DNA of 64,000 nucleotides from Hirschia litorea (GTDB lineage: Bacteria > Pseudomonadota > Alphaproteobacteria > Caulobacterales > Hyphomonadaceae), in contig NZ_JBHTBR010000002.1 of NCBI RefSeq assembly GCF_042665075.1, positions 248,001 to 312,000 on the forward strand. The letters run 5' to 3'. The stretch's first letter is position 1. Each line of letters opens with the position of its first letter. Made by a program: the position numbers and the translations under genes. The notes beneath the pieces were generated by a model. The model did not search any database. It was not told the origin of the DNA and was given only the letters and a program-made list of their open reading frames with translations. Positions 42,182-50,641 of the stretch are shown here, in pieces.

Positions 42182-43369
42182 CTAAGCTAAGTCGATAAGC
42201 CCTTTTTCTCTAAGGTTGGAGATTTCCTCTTTGCTCAGACCAAGCGATTCAAGGATAGATTCAGAGTGCTCACCAATTGCCGGCGGGTTCTGATAAAGCT
42301 CTGGACGAGAGCCATCTACTGAAATTGGCAGCGCAGGCAGAGCAATATCTCCACCATCAGGAATAGTCATATTTAGAAGGCCGCCACTTTCTAAAAGGTG
42401 CGGATCATCAAAGAGATCTTCAGGTCGCATAATTGGTGCAAATGGAAGGCCCGTTTTTTCGAGAAGCTCCATCAACTCTTCTTTGGTAAAGGTGAGGAAC
42501 AACTCTCTTAGGCGCGGTATTATTTCATCCCGTTTGGCGACGCGGTTGTTGTTCAGCGCCAAATGTTCATCTGCAGCCCAATCATCTAGTTTGAATGCAG
42601 TACAGAATGACTTCCATTGCGTGTCTGATACAACGCCGACAAAGACCTTTTCTTCATCCTTAACGTCAAATACATCATAAACAGCCCAAGCGGATATGCG
42701 AGCTGGCATTGGTGCGGCAGGTTGGCCTGTCACTGCAAATTGAGCCATATGTTGTCCCACAAGGAAAACAGTGGTTTCAAAAAGGGAAGCGCTTACGTGT
42801 TTCCCTTTGCCTGTTGCGTGACGTTCATTCAGGGCGGCCAATACAGCAATTGCGCCGAACATACCGCCAGTGACGTCAATTACTGATGCACCTGCACGGA
42901 GGGGACGATTGGGTGGACCTGTCATATATGCAAGACCACCCATCATTTGCGCGATTTCATCTAGCGCCGTGCGATGAGAATATGGACCGTTCAAAAAGCC
43001 TTTTTCGGAGCAGTAGATAAGTTTGGGGTTTAAACGGGAAAGGTCTTCATAGCCAAATCCTAGTTTATCCAATGCGCCAGGTCTAAAGTTCTCGATAAAT
43101 ACGTCTGCATCTGCGATCAGCTTTAGGGCAAGAGCTTTGCCTTCATCTGACTTTAGATCTATCGATAAACTTTTTTTGTTTCGGTTATACATCGAGAAAT
43201 AACCTGCGCCTGAACCGCGCAATCGTCGTGTCTTGTCGCCACCAACAGGTTCGACCTTGATTACTTCAGCCCCTAAATCGGCCAACATCAAACCAGCAGC
43301 AGGCCCCATCACCATGTGGGTGAACTCAACCACTTTCAAACCGGACAGGAGTGATGCGGAATTTGTCAT
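42182..43369 (-). CDS. Class III (CaiB/BaiF) CoA-transferase
   Basis: A 395-residue family III acyl-CoA transferase. LKVVEFTHMVMGPAAGLMLADLGAEVIKVE is the N-terminal CoA-binding fold, and the catalytic Asp is in TALDEIAQMMGGLAYMTG. FIENFRPGALDKLG and a GKGKHVSASLFET block are family-typical. It would move CoA from a donor such as succinyl-CoA onto a carboxylic acid. ATG 43369 follows AGGGAG at ideal spacing. It is divergent from the HMG-CoA-lyase-like gene, with a palindromic operator between them. Confidence 0.93.
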   Translation of the reverse strand: MTNSASLLSGLKVVEFTHMVMGPAAGLMLADLGAEVIKVEPVGGDKTRRLRGSGAGYFSMYNRNKKSLSIDLKSDEGKALALKLIADADVFIENFRPGALDKLGFGYEDLSRLNPKLIYCSEKGFLNGPYSHRTALDEIAQMMGGLAYMTGPPNRPLRAGASVIDVTGGMFGAIAVLAALNERHATGKGKHVSASLFETTVFLVGQHMAQFAVTGQPAAPMPARISAWAVYDVFDVKDEEKVFVGVVSDTQWKSFCTAFKLDDWAADEHLALNNNRVAKRDEIIPRLRELFLTFTKEELMELLEKTGLPFAPIMRPEDLFDDPHLLESGGLLNMTIPDGGDIALPALPISVDGSRPELYQNPPAIGEHSESILESLGLSKEEISNLREKGLIDLA

Positions 43370-43426
43370 TTTTTTCTCCCTAATCAAACCTAAATTGGAG
43401 GTTTTGATTGTTTACTTGCGTTTAAT

Positions 43427-43436
43427 TGATATATCA
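43427..43436. promoter_or_regulatory. Palindromic operator copy 2 (CoA-transferase / lyase divergent promoter)
   Basis: Exact TGATATATCA flanked as TTAATTGATATATCATTTT, 45 bases before the lyase start and 57 before the CoA-transferase start, so one site can control both directions. Confidence 0.8.
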
Positions 43437-43481
43437 TTTTAAGAAAAGGTCACTCCCTGACTGCAAATAAGGATGAATAAA

Positions 43482-44411
43482 ATGTCTGCCTCAACGGTTT
43501 TAATCAGTGAAGTTGGTCCGCGTGATGGGTTGCAAAACTGTAAATCAATAATGCCTACTGAATTGAAAAAGCAATGGATTTCTGAGTTAGCCGCGTGTGG
43601 TATTCGGGAAATCGAAGTTGGTTCATTTGTATCACCTAAACTTTTGCCTCAAATGGCAGATACAGGTGAGATAACGCGATACTCAAAGACAATTAAGGGC
43701 TTGGAAGTCGCGGTTTTGGTGCCAAATCTGAAGGGAGCTCAACTGGCAATTGATTCTGGAGCGGATAAAATTACGCTTCCAATGTCAGTAAGTGAGACCC
43801 ATTCAATTCGCAATATTCGTCGTACACATGACCAGTTGATAGATGAAGCAAAAGCTATCTCGGAATTGATACAATCTCTTCCTGAGAACGAGCGTCCGCA
43901 TTTTGAGGGATCATTATCAACTGCTTTTGGATGTACCTTAGAGGGGCAAATCGCAGAAACAACAATTTTGAAATGTGCAGAGCGATTGATGGCAGCTGGC
44001 TGTGATGAAGTCGGTGTGTCGGACACAACAGGGTATGGTGATCCAAATTCTGTAAAAAGGCTTATTCGTGCCGTGCGCGCCACTATTGGAGCTGACAAAC
44101 TAACAGGTGTTCATTTACACAACACACGCGGTCTGGGCTTGGCAAATGCGTTGGCGGCGTATGATGAGGGTATAGTGACCTTTGATTCGTCTCTTGGTGG
44201 GCTGGGTGGATGCCCAACAGCGCCGGGGGCGAGCGGTAATATTGTTACTGAAGATCTTGTTTTCATGTTTGAATCAATGGGCGTGAAGACGGGTATTGAT
44301 CTTGATGCGCTTATGAAAACGCGTGAAACTTTACAAAATGGCCTACCAGATGAAGAATTGTATGGGTTTACACCATTGGCAGGTTTACCTCTAGGTTTTA
44401 AAAAAGCTTAG
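43482..44411 (+). CDS. HMG-CoA-lyase-family acyl-CoA lyase
   Basis: A 309-residue DRE-TIM metallolyase. EVGPRDGLQN at the N-terminus gives the metal-binding Asp and catalytic Arg, VHLHNTRGLGLAN holds the His pair, and GGLGGCPTAPGASGNIVTED contains the loop Cys of HMG-CoA lyases. It splits 3-hydroxy-3-methyl acyl-CoA types to acetyl-CoA plus a keto acid or acetoacetate. Citramalyl-CoA (giving acetyl-CoA and pyruvate) is an alternative substrate known in this family. I chose ATG 43482 for its AAGGA spacing; ATG 43473 is three codons upstream. Confidence 0.9.
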   Translation: MSASTVLISEVGPRDGLQNCKSIMPTELKKQWISELAACGIREIEVGSFVSPKLLPQMADTGEITRYSKTIKGLEVAVLVPNLKGAQLAIDSGADKITLPMSVSETHSIRNIRRTHDQLIDEAKAISELIQSLPENERPHFEGSLSTAFGCTLEGQIAETTILKCAERLMAAGCDEVGVSDTTGYGDPNSVKRLIRAVRATIGADKLTGVHLHNTRGLGLANALAAYDEGIVTFDSSLGGLGGCPTAPGASGNIVTEDLVFMFESMGVKTGIDLDALMKTRETLQNGLPDEELYGFTPLAGLPLGFKKA

Positions 44412-44436
44412 TAATATCAGTTATTAGGGGGTGCCG

Positions 44437-45879
44437 ATGAATGTATCTGCACTGATTACGCTTATTGTATATGCGTGTGTCCTGTTGGGTGTAGGCGTTT
44501 GGGCAGCTCGTAAATCTCAGTCTGAGGATTCGTTTCTTTTGGGAGGCCGAAGCCTCGGGCCGTGGGTTGCTGGTCTTGCATATGCAGCCTCCAGCTCTAG
44601 TGCTTGGGTCCTTCTGGGGTTCTCCGGCTTTGTTTATGCTGTGGGGGTGTCGGCCGTCTGGATGGTACCAGGTATACTTGCAGGATATGCTGTGATCTGG
44701 CTCTGGTCTGGCCCTGTTTTGCAGAAAGCGAGTCTTGAGGGCGGAAATCTTACTCTGACGGATTTTTTAACCCACGGGGCAGATAAACGTATCGCCGCTT
44801 TTATAAAAATAGCGGCATCTTTGATGATCGCATTCTGTTTTTCATATTACGTTGCATCTCAGTTTCAGGGAGCTGGCGTCGCGTTTGATGGTCTATTTGG
44901 AACCGGATTATCAACAGGTGTGCTAATCGGTGCCGCCATAATTTTGGCCTATACTTTCTTTGGTGGATTTTTAGCGGTTTCAGTTATTGATACTATCCAA
45001 GGCATTCTAATCGGTGTTGTCGCGGTTATACTTCCGGTTTTAGCCTTTTTGGAAGCGGGCGGGTTTTCTGGCTTGAAAGAGGCGATCTCCATTGTTTCGG
45101 AAGATCCAAACTCTCAGAATTTTTTACACGTCTTTGGTGGGCGCACTGGTTGGATAGCGTGTGGATTTGTGACTGGACTTATGGCGACAGGGTTTGGCGC
45201 TTTAGGACAGCCACACCTTACAGCTTGGATTATGGCAACAAAGGATACCAAATCTCGCATCACAGGCGCATTTGTCGCGATAGGCTGGGGAGCTGTTGTG
45301 TATGCAGGTATGGCCGTTTTGGGACTATCTGCGCGAGCGATACTGGGGAATGAGGCTGAAGCTGAATCGATCTTTTTCGTACTGGCGGGTGATTTGCTAC
45401 CAATGATATTATCAGGCGTCATAGCAGCAGCGACTTTGTCGGCAATTATGTCGACAGTTGATAGTCAGCTATTGGTAGCTGGCGCATCAATTAGTCATGA
45501 TCTAGGCGTTTCCCGTATCTTTAAGGGGCGTGATGTGCTGGCGTTGCGGTGTGGAATATTGGTTGTATGTATTGCAGCTGTGTTGATTACCCTCAATTTT
45601 CCATCTTCCATATTTGCACGAACCTTATTTGCATGGGTGGCGTTAGGTGCGTCTTTTGGGCCAACAGTCGTTGTGCGTTCGGTCGGCCGGGTACCAAAAG
45701 GATGGGCAGTTTTAGCATCAATATTAATTGGGTTTGCTTTGTCACTCTTATTTGAGTTTGTTTTAGAAGCTGGCCCAGGTGCGGTTTGGGCAAGGAGTAT
45801 ACCTTGGATCGGGGCGTTTCTTCCCTTTATTGTCTCGGAAGTGATGCCCGCCTTACTACGGAAAAGCGTAACAAACTAG
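44437..45879 (+). CDS. Sodium:solute symporter (SSS/PutP family)
   Basis: A 480-residue transporter with about 13 membrane helices. The family blocks are SEDSFLLGGRSLGPWVAGLAYAASSSSAW at the N-terminus and SGVIAAATLSAIMSTVDSQLLVAGASISHD near the Na+ site. Family members carry proline, pantothenate and short carboxylates; the substrate here is presumably the pathway intermediate or acid. ATG 44437 is preceded by AGGGGG at five bases. It lies 25 bases after the lyase gene, likely in the same operon. Its stop lies within a 13-base direct repeat. Confidence 0.92.
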   Translation: MNVSALITLIVYACVLLGVGVWAARKSQSEDSFLLGGRSLGPWVAGLAYAASSSSAWVLLGFSGFVYAVGVSAVWMVPGILAGYAVIWLWSGPVLQKASLEGGNLTLTDFLTHGADKRIAAFIKIAASLMIAFCFSYYVASQFQGAGVAFDGLFGTGLSTGVLIGAAIILAYTFFGGFLAVSVIDTIQGILIGVVAVILPVLAFLEAGGFSGLKEAISIVSEDPNSQNFLHVFGGRTGWIACGFVTGLMATGFGALGQPHLTAWIMATKDTKSRITGAFVAIGWGAVVYAGMAVLGLSARAILGNEAEAESIFFVLAGDLLPMILSGVIAAATLSAIMSTVDSQLLVAGASISHDLGVSRIFKGRDVLALRCGILVVCIAAVLITLNFPSSIFARTLFAWVALGASFGPTVVVRSVGRVPKGWAVLASILIGFALSLLFEFVLEAGPGAVWARSIPWIGAFLPFIVSEVMPALLRKSVTN

Positions 45880-45892
45880 ACGGAAAAGCGTA
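45858..45892 (+). repeat. 13-base direct repeat across the symporter stop codon
   Basis: ACGGAAAAGCGTA occurs at 45858-45870 and again at 45880-45892, a 22-base period. The first copy encodes the symporter C-terminus and the second lies just after its stop; it looks like a small tandem duplication. Confidence 0.8.
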
Positions 45893-45935
45893 GAGAAAAG
45901 GGTTGGCATTTATCGATAAACATGCATATCTGTAA

Positions 45936-45945
45936 TGGTATATCA
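45936..45945. promoter_or_regulatory. Palindromic operator copy 3 (DUF1838 gene)
   Basis: TGGTATATCA in GTAATGGTATATCATTTT, immediately before the ribosome site and 15 bases from the ATG at 45961, so a bound protein would block transcription or sit over the +1 region. Confidence 0.75.
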
Positions 45946-45960
45946 TTTTGGAGGAAATGC

Positions 45961-46866
45961 ATGTTTAATCTAACTCGTATGGCAACGATCGGTCTGTCGT
46001 TTGTTGCTTTGTCGGCGTGTGCCAGCGTCGGCATGGCTAAAGAGCCTCTGCTTGATCCAGCAGATTCTAAAAACACACTTCACATCATGCGGAAGCTGCA
46101 ATGCTCCACGATTGATAATGAGCCAGCAGTTTATGCGTGGGATGGTGTTGCGTATGCGCGTCGTCAGGGTGAAAAAGACCTTCACATGTTTGATGTGGAA
46201 GGCATGAATATCCGTCAATGTACAGCGATTGAATCTGATGATGGAAAGAAAGGTTTCCATCTCGTTTCCCGTGAGATCCTGCTATATTTGGATAAAGACA
46301 CGGGCGAGGTATTAAAAACTTGGGATAACCCTTGGACTGGTGAAACTGTCACTGTGCAGCATGTAGCAAATGATCCAGTAAACTTCAAAATGTACGAAAC
46401 TAACCGTAATGGTGAGCCAGCGGTGTGGAGTGGAGTTGTAAGCGGCGGAACATGGTGGAACCGCAACACATTCCCGCTTTGGTATCCAAGTCCACTTGGA
46501 GGTGAATACCAAAAAGAAGTTGGTGCGACATATCACGCGACAGAAATGTTCAACTTTTTTGGACGTACAGACGATCTGCTAGACCCGAAAACAACTACAG
46601 CTAAAATCAATGTAGGTTGGTCTCGTATATCTGATTGGCTTCCATGGATGAATATGAATGGTCGCGAAGGTGTTCTCTATATGCACACTGCAGGGCGTAA
46701 ACTTAGTCAATTTGATGAGTTGTCCGATACAATGAAGAGCGAAATCGCGAATCATTATCCAGAATATGCTGAGCCGCCACCAGCAGGGGACCCACGTAAA
46801 AACATGACGAGCTGGGAGTATTACAAACAAGTGACGGAAGGCAGCATTGAATTGCCTAAAAGATAG
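45961..46866 (+). CDS. DUF1838-family lipoprotein
   Basis: A 301-residue secreted protein with a lipobox (VALSAC) after a short signal. The sequence follows the DUF1838 pattern: MRKLQCSTIDNEPAVYAWDGVAYA, LVSREILLYLDKDTGEVLKTW, NPWTGETVTVQHVANDPVN and GTWWNRNTFPLWYPSPL. The many Trp and Tyr residues suggest binding of a hydrophobic or aromatic ligand, but no function is established. I chose ATG 45961 with GGAGG six bases upstream; an upstream in-frame ATG at 45922 precedes the operator. It has its own terminator. Confidence 0.85.
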   Translation: MFNLTRMATIGLSFVALSACASVGMAKEPLLDPADSKNTLHIMRKLQCSTIDNEPAVYAWDGVAYARRQGEKDLHMFDVEGMNIRQCTAIESDDGKKGFHLVSREILLYLDKDTGEVLKTWDNPWTGETVTVQHVANDPVNFKMYETNRNGEPAVWSGVVSGGTWWNRNTFPLWYPSPLGGEYQKEVGATYHATEMFNFFGRTDDLLDPKTTTAKINVGWSRISDWLPWMNMNGREGVLYMHTAGRKLSQFDELSDTMKSEIANHYPEYAEPPPAGDPRKNMTSWEYYKQVTEGSIELPKR

Positions 46867-46890
46867 TCACTAATGCTTTAAAACTGACAG

Positions 46891-46927
46891 GCTGGCCGGA
46901 GAAAAAAATTTCCGGTCAGCTTTTTTT
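46891..46927 (+). terminator. Intrinsic terminator after the DUF1838 gene
   Basis: GCTGGCCGGA (46891-46900) pairs with TCCGGTCAGC (46911-46920) with one G-U, followed by TTTTTTT. Confidence 0.9.
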
Positions 46928-46936
46928 GTGTTCATT

Positions 46937-46946
46937 TGATATATCA
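46937..46946. promoter_or_regulatory. Palindromic operator copy 4 (distal TonB receptor site)
   Basis: Exact TGATATATCA flanked as CATTTGATATATCAATTG, 311 bases before the TonB receptor start. Confidence 0.65.
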
Positions 46947-47004
46947 ATTGAATGATGATCATAATCCTAAGTGTGGTGAGTATTTTCGATATTCTGGAGG
47001 TATT

Positions 47005-47014
47005 TGATATATTT
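47005..47014. promoter_or_regulatory. Degenerate palindromic operator half-copy
   Basis: TGATATATTT keeps only one half of the palindrome; a facing AAAATATATATC follows. It may be a weak site or just AT-rich sequence. Confidence 0.3.
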
Positions 47015-47178
47015 TTTAAAATATATATCTTTTTTAGGTAGTTTTGATGATTATTTACACAGATTTAGGGGGGTATGTCCGCATTTTAAGTGTGACTTTT
47101 GGGTATCAATAGGCGTGGAAACGCACATTCCCTACTCTGAAAGGGGCTTGCAAAGCGCCATGATTTGGTCAGAGTAAA

Positions 47179-47188
47179 TGATATACCA
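47179..47188. promoter_or_regulatory. Palindromic operator copy 5 (proximal TonB receptor site)
   Basis: TGATATACCA in TAAATGATATACCAATCA, 69 bases before the TonB receptor ATG. Confidence 0.7.
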
Positions 47189-47257
47189 ATCAAGAAAGTG
47201 CGGTAAAACACCCGGTAACAGGGACCGTTCTTTCTCTGTCTCGGAGGAGGAGATACC

Positions 47258-49618
47258 ATGAGTAAGAAGGTTTTATTGACCACTGCAGCAATCGCTGTGA
47301 TGGCAAATGCCCAACCAGTTTTTGCGCAAGCAGCTGATGGGGATAATACAGCCACTGAAAAGAAATCTATTCAATCAACTATCGTTGTAACGGGTCGTAA
47401 GAAAGCGGAGACTCTTCTTGAGGCACCAATTTCTGTATCTGCTTTCAATGCTGAGATGCTTGAAGCAGCAGGTGCAATCAGCGCAAAAGATATTGCTGAC
47501 CTAACACCAGGTTTGCAAATTGAAGGTGATTTGGGACGTGAGTCTGAGCGTCCAGTTATTCGTGGTGTTGCCAACATTCAAGCAACTGTGTCTCAACCTG
47601 TCGGTTTGTATATTGATGGTGTGTTCGTTCGCTCGGGTCTTATTTCTTCCATGCTTGATAATGTTGAGCGTGTTGAGGTGCTTAAGGGGCCACAAGGTGC
47701 ACTTTACGGACGTTCTACATATGGTGGTGTTATCAACTACCTTACTAAGAAGCCATCAGAAGAATTTGAAGGCAATTTTTCAGCAACTTACGCACAGCAT
47801 GACCAAGTTGAGCTTGGCGGAAACATTTCTGGTCAGATACTTCCAGGCGTAAATGGTCTTATCGGTGGTCGCTATTACACCTATGGCGGTGAGTACGACA
47901 ACGTGAATGATAACACTCGCGGTGCTCGTGATGTTGGTGAAGAAAATACAACAGCTTACTATGGTGCATTGAACTTCGTGCCAGAAAGCATGCCAAAGTT
48001 TGAAGCTAATATCCGCGGATATTATTCAAATGATGAAGATGGTCAGTTCGCTGGTCACTTGTATGGAACACCTTTCAACAACTCAGTTCCTGCTGGTGGA
48101 AATGCGTGTCCAAATGTTATCCGTTCATATTTCTGTGGCACGGTTTCTACACCAGATGAGTTAGATATCGCGACTGCAGTGAATCAAGGCGATGTCTTGA
48201 ATGTGACTGGTCCAGCTGGGCCAGCGGTAGCAGCTTGGGACTTTAGAGCCGGATCTGAGCGTGAAACGGCCCGTATCTGGGGTGATGTAAGCTATGATCT
48301 TACAGATGATATTACAGTGCTTTACCAAGGTGGTTACACTAAAGAATCTAGCCACACAATTTTGAACCAGTCTTACTCCCCAGTTGTGGTTGGTAACTCA
48401 TTTGGTTCGTTCTATTCTGATTGGGTAACTGACGACCGCAACAAAACAGAATACATGTCACACGAAGTTCGTTTCAACGGATCTATCGGTGATAAGATTG
48501 AATGGTTGGGTGGCGTTTTCTACTATGATGAAGAAGACGAAAACACAGACCGCTCAATCCTTGAAGCAGATCTTGGATTTGGTGGACTAAACAAGCTGAA
48601 CGAAAAATCTATTTTTGGTTCTATCGAGTTTAAACCAATTGATGCGCTGTCTATCGGTCTTGAGGGACGTGCATACGAAAGTGAACGTGACACGACACTT
48701 GTTGCAGGTGGAAATGCTGTTGGTGATACACTTTCAAAAACCGAAGATGGTTTCACATACCGTGTAACGGGTGACTACACTTTGCCAAACGGTGGTTTGC
48801 TCTACGCAAGTGTGTCTACAGGTAATAAAGCAGGTGGTTTCAACTCCGCTGTTGATCCAAACGATCCTAACGAAGCTCCATTCCTAGAGTATGATGAAGA
48901 GCTTGCAACTCAGTATGAAATTGGTTTCAAAACTGATTATGCTGACGGTCGTGGTAACTTCACAGCTGCTATTTTCCGCACTGAACTTACTGACCAGCAG
49001 TTGAGCCAAGTTGTAATCTTTAATGAAGGTACACCACAGCAGACACAAGAAACAGTTGTGTTGAATGTAGGTGAAACTGAAATTAATGGTTTCGAGTTGG
49101 ATACAACATTCGCTGTAACAGACAACCTAACAATTGGGGCGTCTTGGGCAACAGCTGATAGTGAAATCAAAGAAGGTACTGACGACGCTCAAAGAACCAC
49201 TATCGATGATATCGATGATGGAATTGTTGGGCCAGGTACAGGTAGCCTTGCAGGTTATAAAGTTCCACGTGTTTCTAAGAACTCTGGAGCTGTGAATGCT
49301 AGCTACACATTCGGTGATGTAGGTGGCTGGGAAAACACTATCCGTATGGACGGTATTTACTCATCATCTCGCTATGCACAAGTGCACAACCTTCAAGAAA
49401 CGGGTGACCGCTTCAAGTTGAACTTGCGCTACACATTGGGCCATGACGACAGTGGTACACAGCTTGTGTTCTGGGGTAAAAACGTTCTGGACGATGATAC
49501 TGCAAGCAACGTATTCCGTTATGTTGACCCAGGTAACTTCAGATTCTTTGGTCGTGCACACGTTGTGTTCATGCCTAGAGGACGCCAAGTTGGTGTGACA
49601 TTGAAGAAGTCATTCTAA
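47258..49618 (+). CDS. TonB-dependent outer-membrane receptor
   Basis: A 786-residue receptor with a signal peptide (cleavage near VFAQA-AD), a TonB-box-like STIVVTGRK, a plug domain (SAKDIADLTPGLQIEG, RVEVLKGPQGALYGRSTYGGVINYLTKKP) and a 22-strand barrel ending in the aromatic VTLKKSF. It imports a bulky ligand across the outer membrane using ExbBD-TonB energy. Iron is the default guess for such receptors, but no siderophore genes occur here, and the shared operators tie it to the catabolic genes. A strong GGAGGAGG site precedes the ATG. Confidence 0.95.
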   Translation: MSKKVLLTTAAIAVMANAQPVFAQAADGDNTATEKKSIQSTIVVTGRKKAETLLEAPISVSAFNAEMLEAAGAISAKDIADLTPGLQIEGDLGRESERPVIRGVANIQATVSQPVGLYIDGVFVRSGLISSMLDNVERVEVLKGPQGALYGRSTYGGVINYLTKKPSEEFEGNFSATYAQHDQVELGGNISGQILPGVNGLIGGRYYTYGGEYDNVNDNTRGARDVGEENTTAYYGALNFVPESMPKFEANIRGYYSNDEDGQFAGHLYGTPFNNSVPAGGNACPNVIRSYFCGTVSTPDELDIATAVNQGDVLNVTGPAGPAVAAWDFRAGSERETARIWGDVSYDLTDDITVLYQGGYTKESSHTILNQSYSPVVVGNSFGSFYSDWVTDDRNKTEYMSHEVRFNGSIGDKIEWLGGVFYYDEEDENTDRSILEADLGFGGLNKLNEKSIFGSIEFKPIDALSIGLEGRAYESERDTTLVAGGNAVGDTLSKTEDGFTYRVTGDYTLPNGGLLYASVSTGNKAGGFNSAVDPNDPNEAPFLEYDEELATQYEIGFKTDYADGRGNFTAAIFRTELTDQQLSQVVIFNEGTPQQTQETVVLNVGETEINGFELDTTFAVTDNLTIGASWATADSEIKEGTDDAQRTTIDDIDDGIVGPGTGSLAGYKVPRVSKNSGAVNASYTFGDVGGWENTIRMDGIYSSSRYAQVHNLQETGDRFKLNLRYTLGHDDSGTQLVFWGKNVLDDDTASNVFRYVDPGNFRFFGRAHVVFMPRGRQVGVTLKKSF

Positions 49619-49639
49619 GCTTAGTTAGATAACAAATTG

Positions 49640-49676
49640 AAGAGACGAGCTTTAGCGGTTCGTCTCTTCTTTGTTT
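49640..49676 (+). terminator. Intrinsic terminator after the TonB receptor
   Basis: Stem AAGAGACGA (49640-49648) and TCGTCTCTT (49660-49668), then CTTTGTTTT. It overlaps the ribosome-site region of the next gene, so read-through may set expression of that gene. Confidence 0.75.
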
Positions 49677-49688
49677 TGGGAGAAGATT

Positions 49689-50627
49689 ATGAAATTGAAA
49701 CACTTTTTGTCGTTCGCAGTCTTTGTGAGTGCTTGTACGACAGCCCCAATTATAGCTGAGCCAGCAGCAGAAGAAGTGGCTGTTGCGGGGTGGTTGAAAA
49801 AAGACTTTGCCGAGTTTTCTGGTTTGCTTGAGGGGCGCTGGGATAATGAGCGGCATATATTCTTTGCAGAAGATGCTGGTGTGGATTTGAACTCTTTGGC
49901 ACCGCGCCAACACATTGAGTTCCAACCGATTTCTGCTGAAGAAGATTCAGATTCTATGCCGTCTGAGTTTCAATCTACTGAACTGTTTCAAGACGAAAAC
50001 CCGATTAGCCTGCGTCATGTTTTATCAATAAATGCGGATAAAAAGACGATTAGACAGACTATTTCTAGTGTTCTGGATGGGGGCAGCTCTACGCCTGCTG
50101 GATGCGTGGTTGAATGGAGGCGCCAAGGTGATCAATTCGTGGGTGTGGGCAGCGGAAGCACTTGTGGCGAGTTCTTTCGACATGAGGGTGATGCGACGTC
50201 GCAAAACGTAGAAATGACACTTTCGGATTCCGAATTTTGGGTCACGAGCCATGGAGGTGATGTGCCTGTTGAATCTCGTTTCAGAAAAGCGCGTCCGTTT
50301 GAGTGTTGGGCGGCGGTTCTGCGTGGTGCAAAGCATGGCGATAGCGGCAAGGGGATGAATGATTGGTACTTCAAGCGCGGCGTCAAGATTCATGACCAGG
50401 GCGGTGAAGCCGTTCTTGAGACAGACGAAACACCATCTCATAAGGTGCGCCTTAAACTCCGTGATGTCGATTGGACTTACGGGACAAATCGCCCATCTTT
50501 GACGTTATATGTCATGGAAGGGGATGATGATCGTGCAGTGTCCTACACTTGGGCAGAAGGCGGCGCAGACCGAATTGGTATGAACCTGCGTTGGATTCAG
50601 GTGAGTTGTACTCACGAAACGAAATAA
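49689..50627 (+). CDS. CpeT/CpcT-like lipoprotein
   Basis: A 312-residue secreted protein with a lipobox (AVFVSAC). FSGLLEGRWDNERHIFFAEDAG, ISLRHVLSINADKKTIRQ, AGCVVEWRRQGDQFVGVGSGSTC and a paired Cys pattern (with PFECW) resemble the CpeT/CpcT fold, whose cyanobacterial members attach bilins to phycobiliproteins. The match is by eye and tentative. ATG 49689 follows GGGAG. It lies directly after the TonB receptor and probably serves the same ligand. No operator copy precedes it. Confidence 0.6.
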   Translation: MKLKHFLSFAVFVSACTTAPIIAEPAAEEVAVAGWLKKDFAEFSGLLEGRWDNERHIFFAEDAGVDLNSLAPRQHIEFQPISAEEDSDSMPSEFQSTELFQDENPISLRHVLSINADKKTIRQTISSVLDGGSSTPAGCVVEWRRQGDQFVGVGSGSTCGEFFRHEGDATSQNVEMTLSDSEFWVTSHGGDVPVESRFRKARPFECWAAVLRGAKHGDSGKGMNDWYFKRGVKIHDQGGEAVLETDETPSHKVRLKLRDVDWTYGTNRPSLTLYVMEGDDDRAVSYTWAEGGADRIGMNLRWIQVSCTHETK

Positions 50628-50641
50628 TTTTAGGCGTGGAA

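Larger units (their letters stand above)
46867..47257. other. Regulatory region upstream of the TonB receptor
   Basis: 391 bases. It contains the DUF1838 terminator (46891-46927), operator copies at 46937-46946 and 47179-47188, and between them a degenerate copy and an AT-rich TTTAAAATATATATC stretch that may be promoter or curved DNA. No short gene is evident. Confidence 0.65.

Noticed and set aside
47258..49618. TonB receptor as a siderophore receptor for an iron-uptake locus
   Set aside because: No siderophore synthesis, Fur-box-like sequence or ABC importer is nearby, and the promoter carries the catabolic operator; iron uptake cannot be excluded but is not supported.
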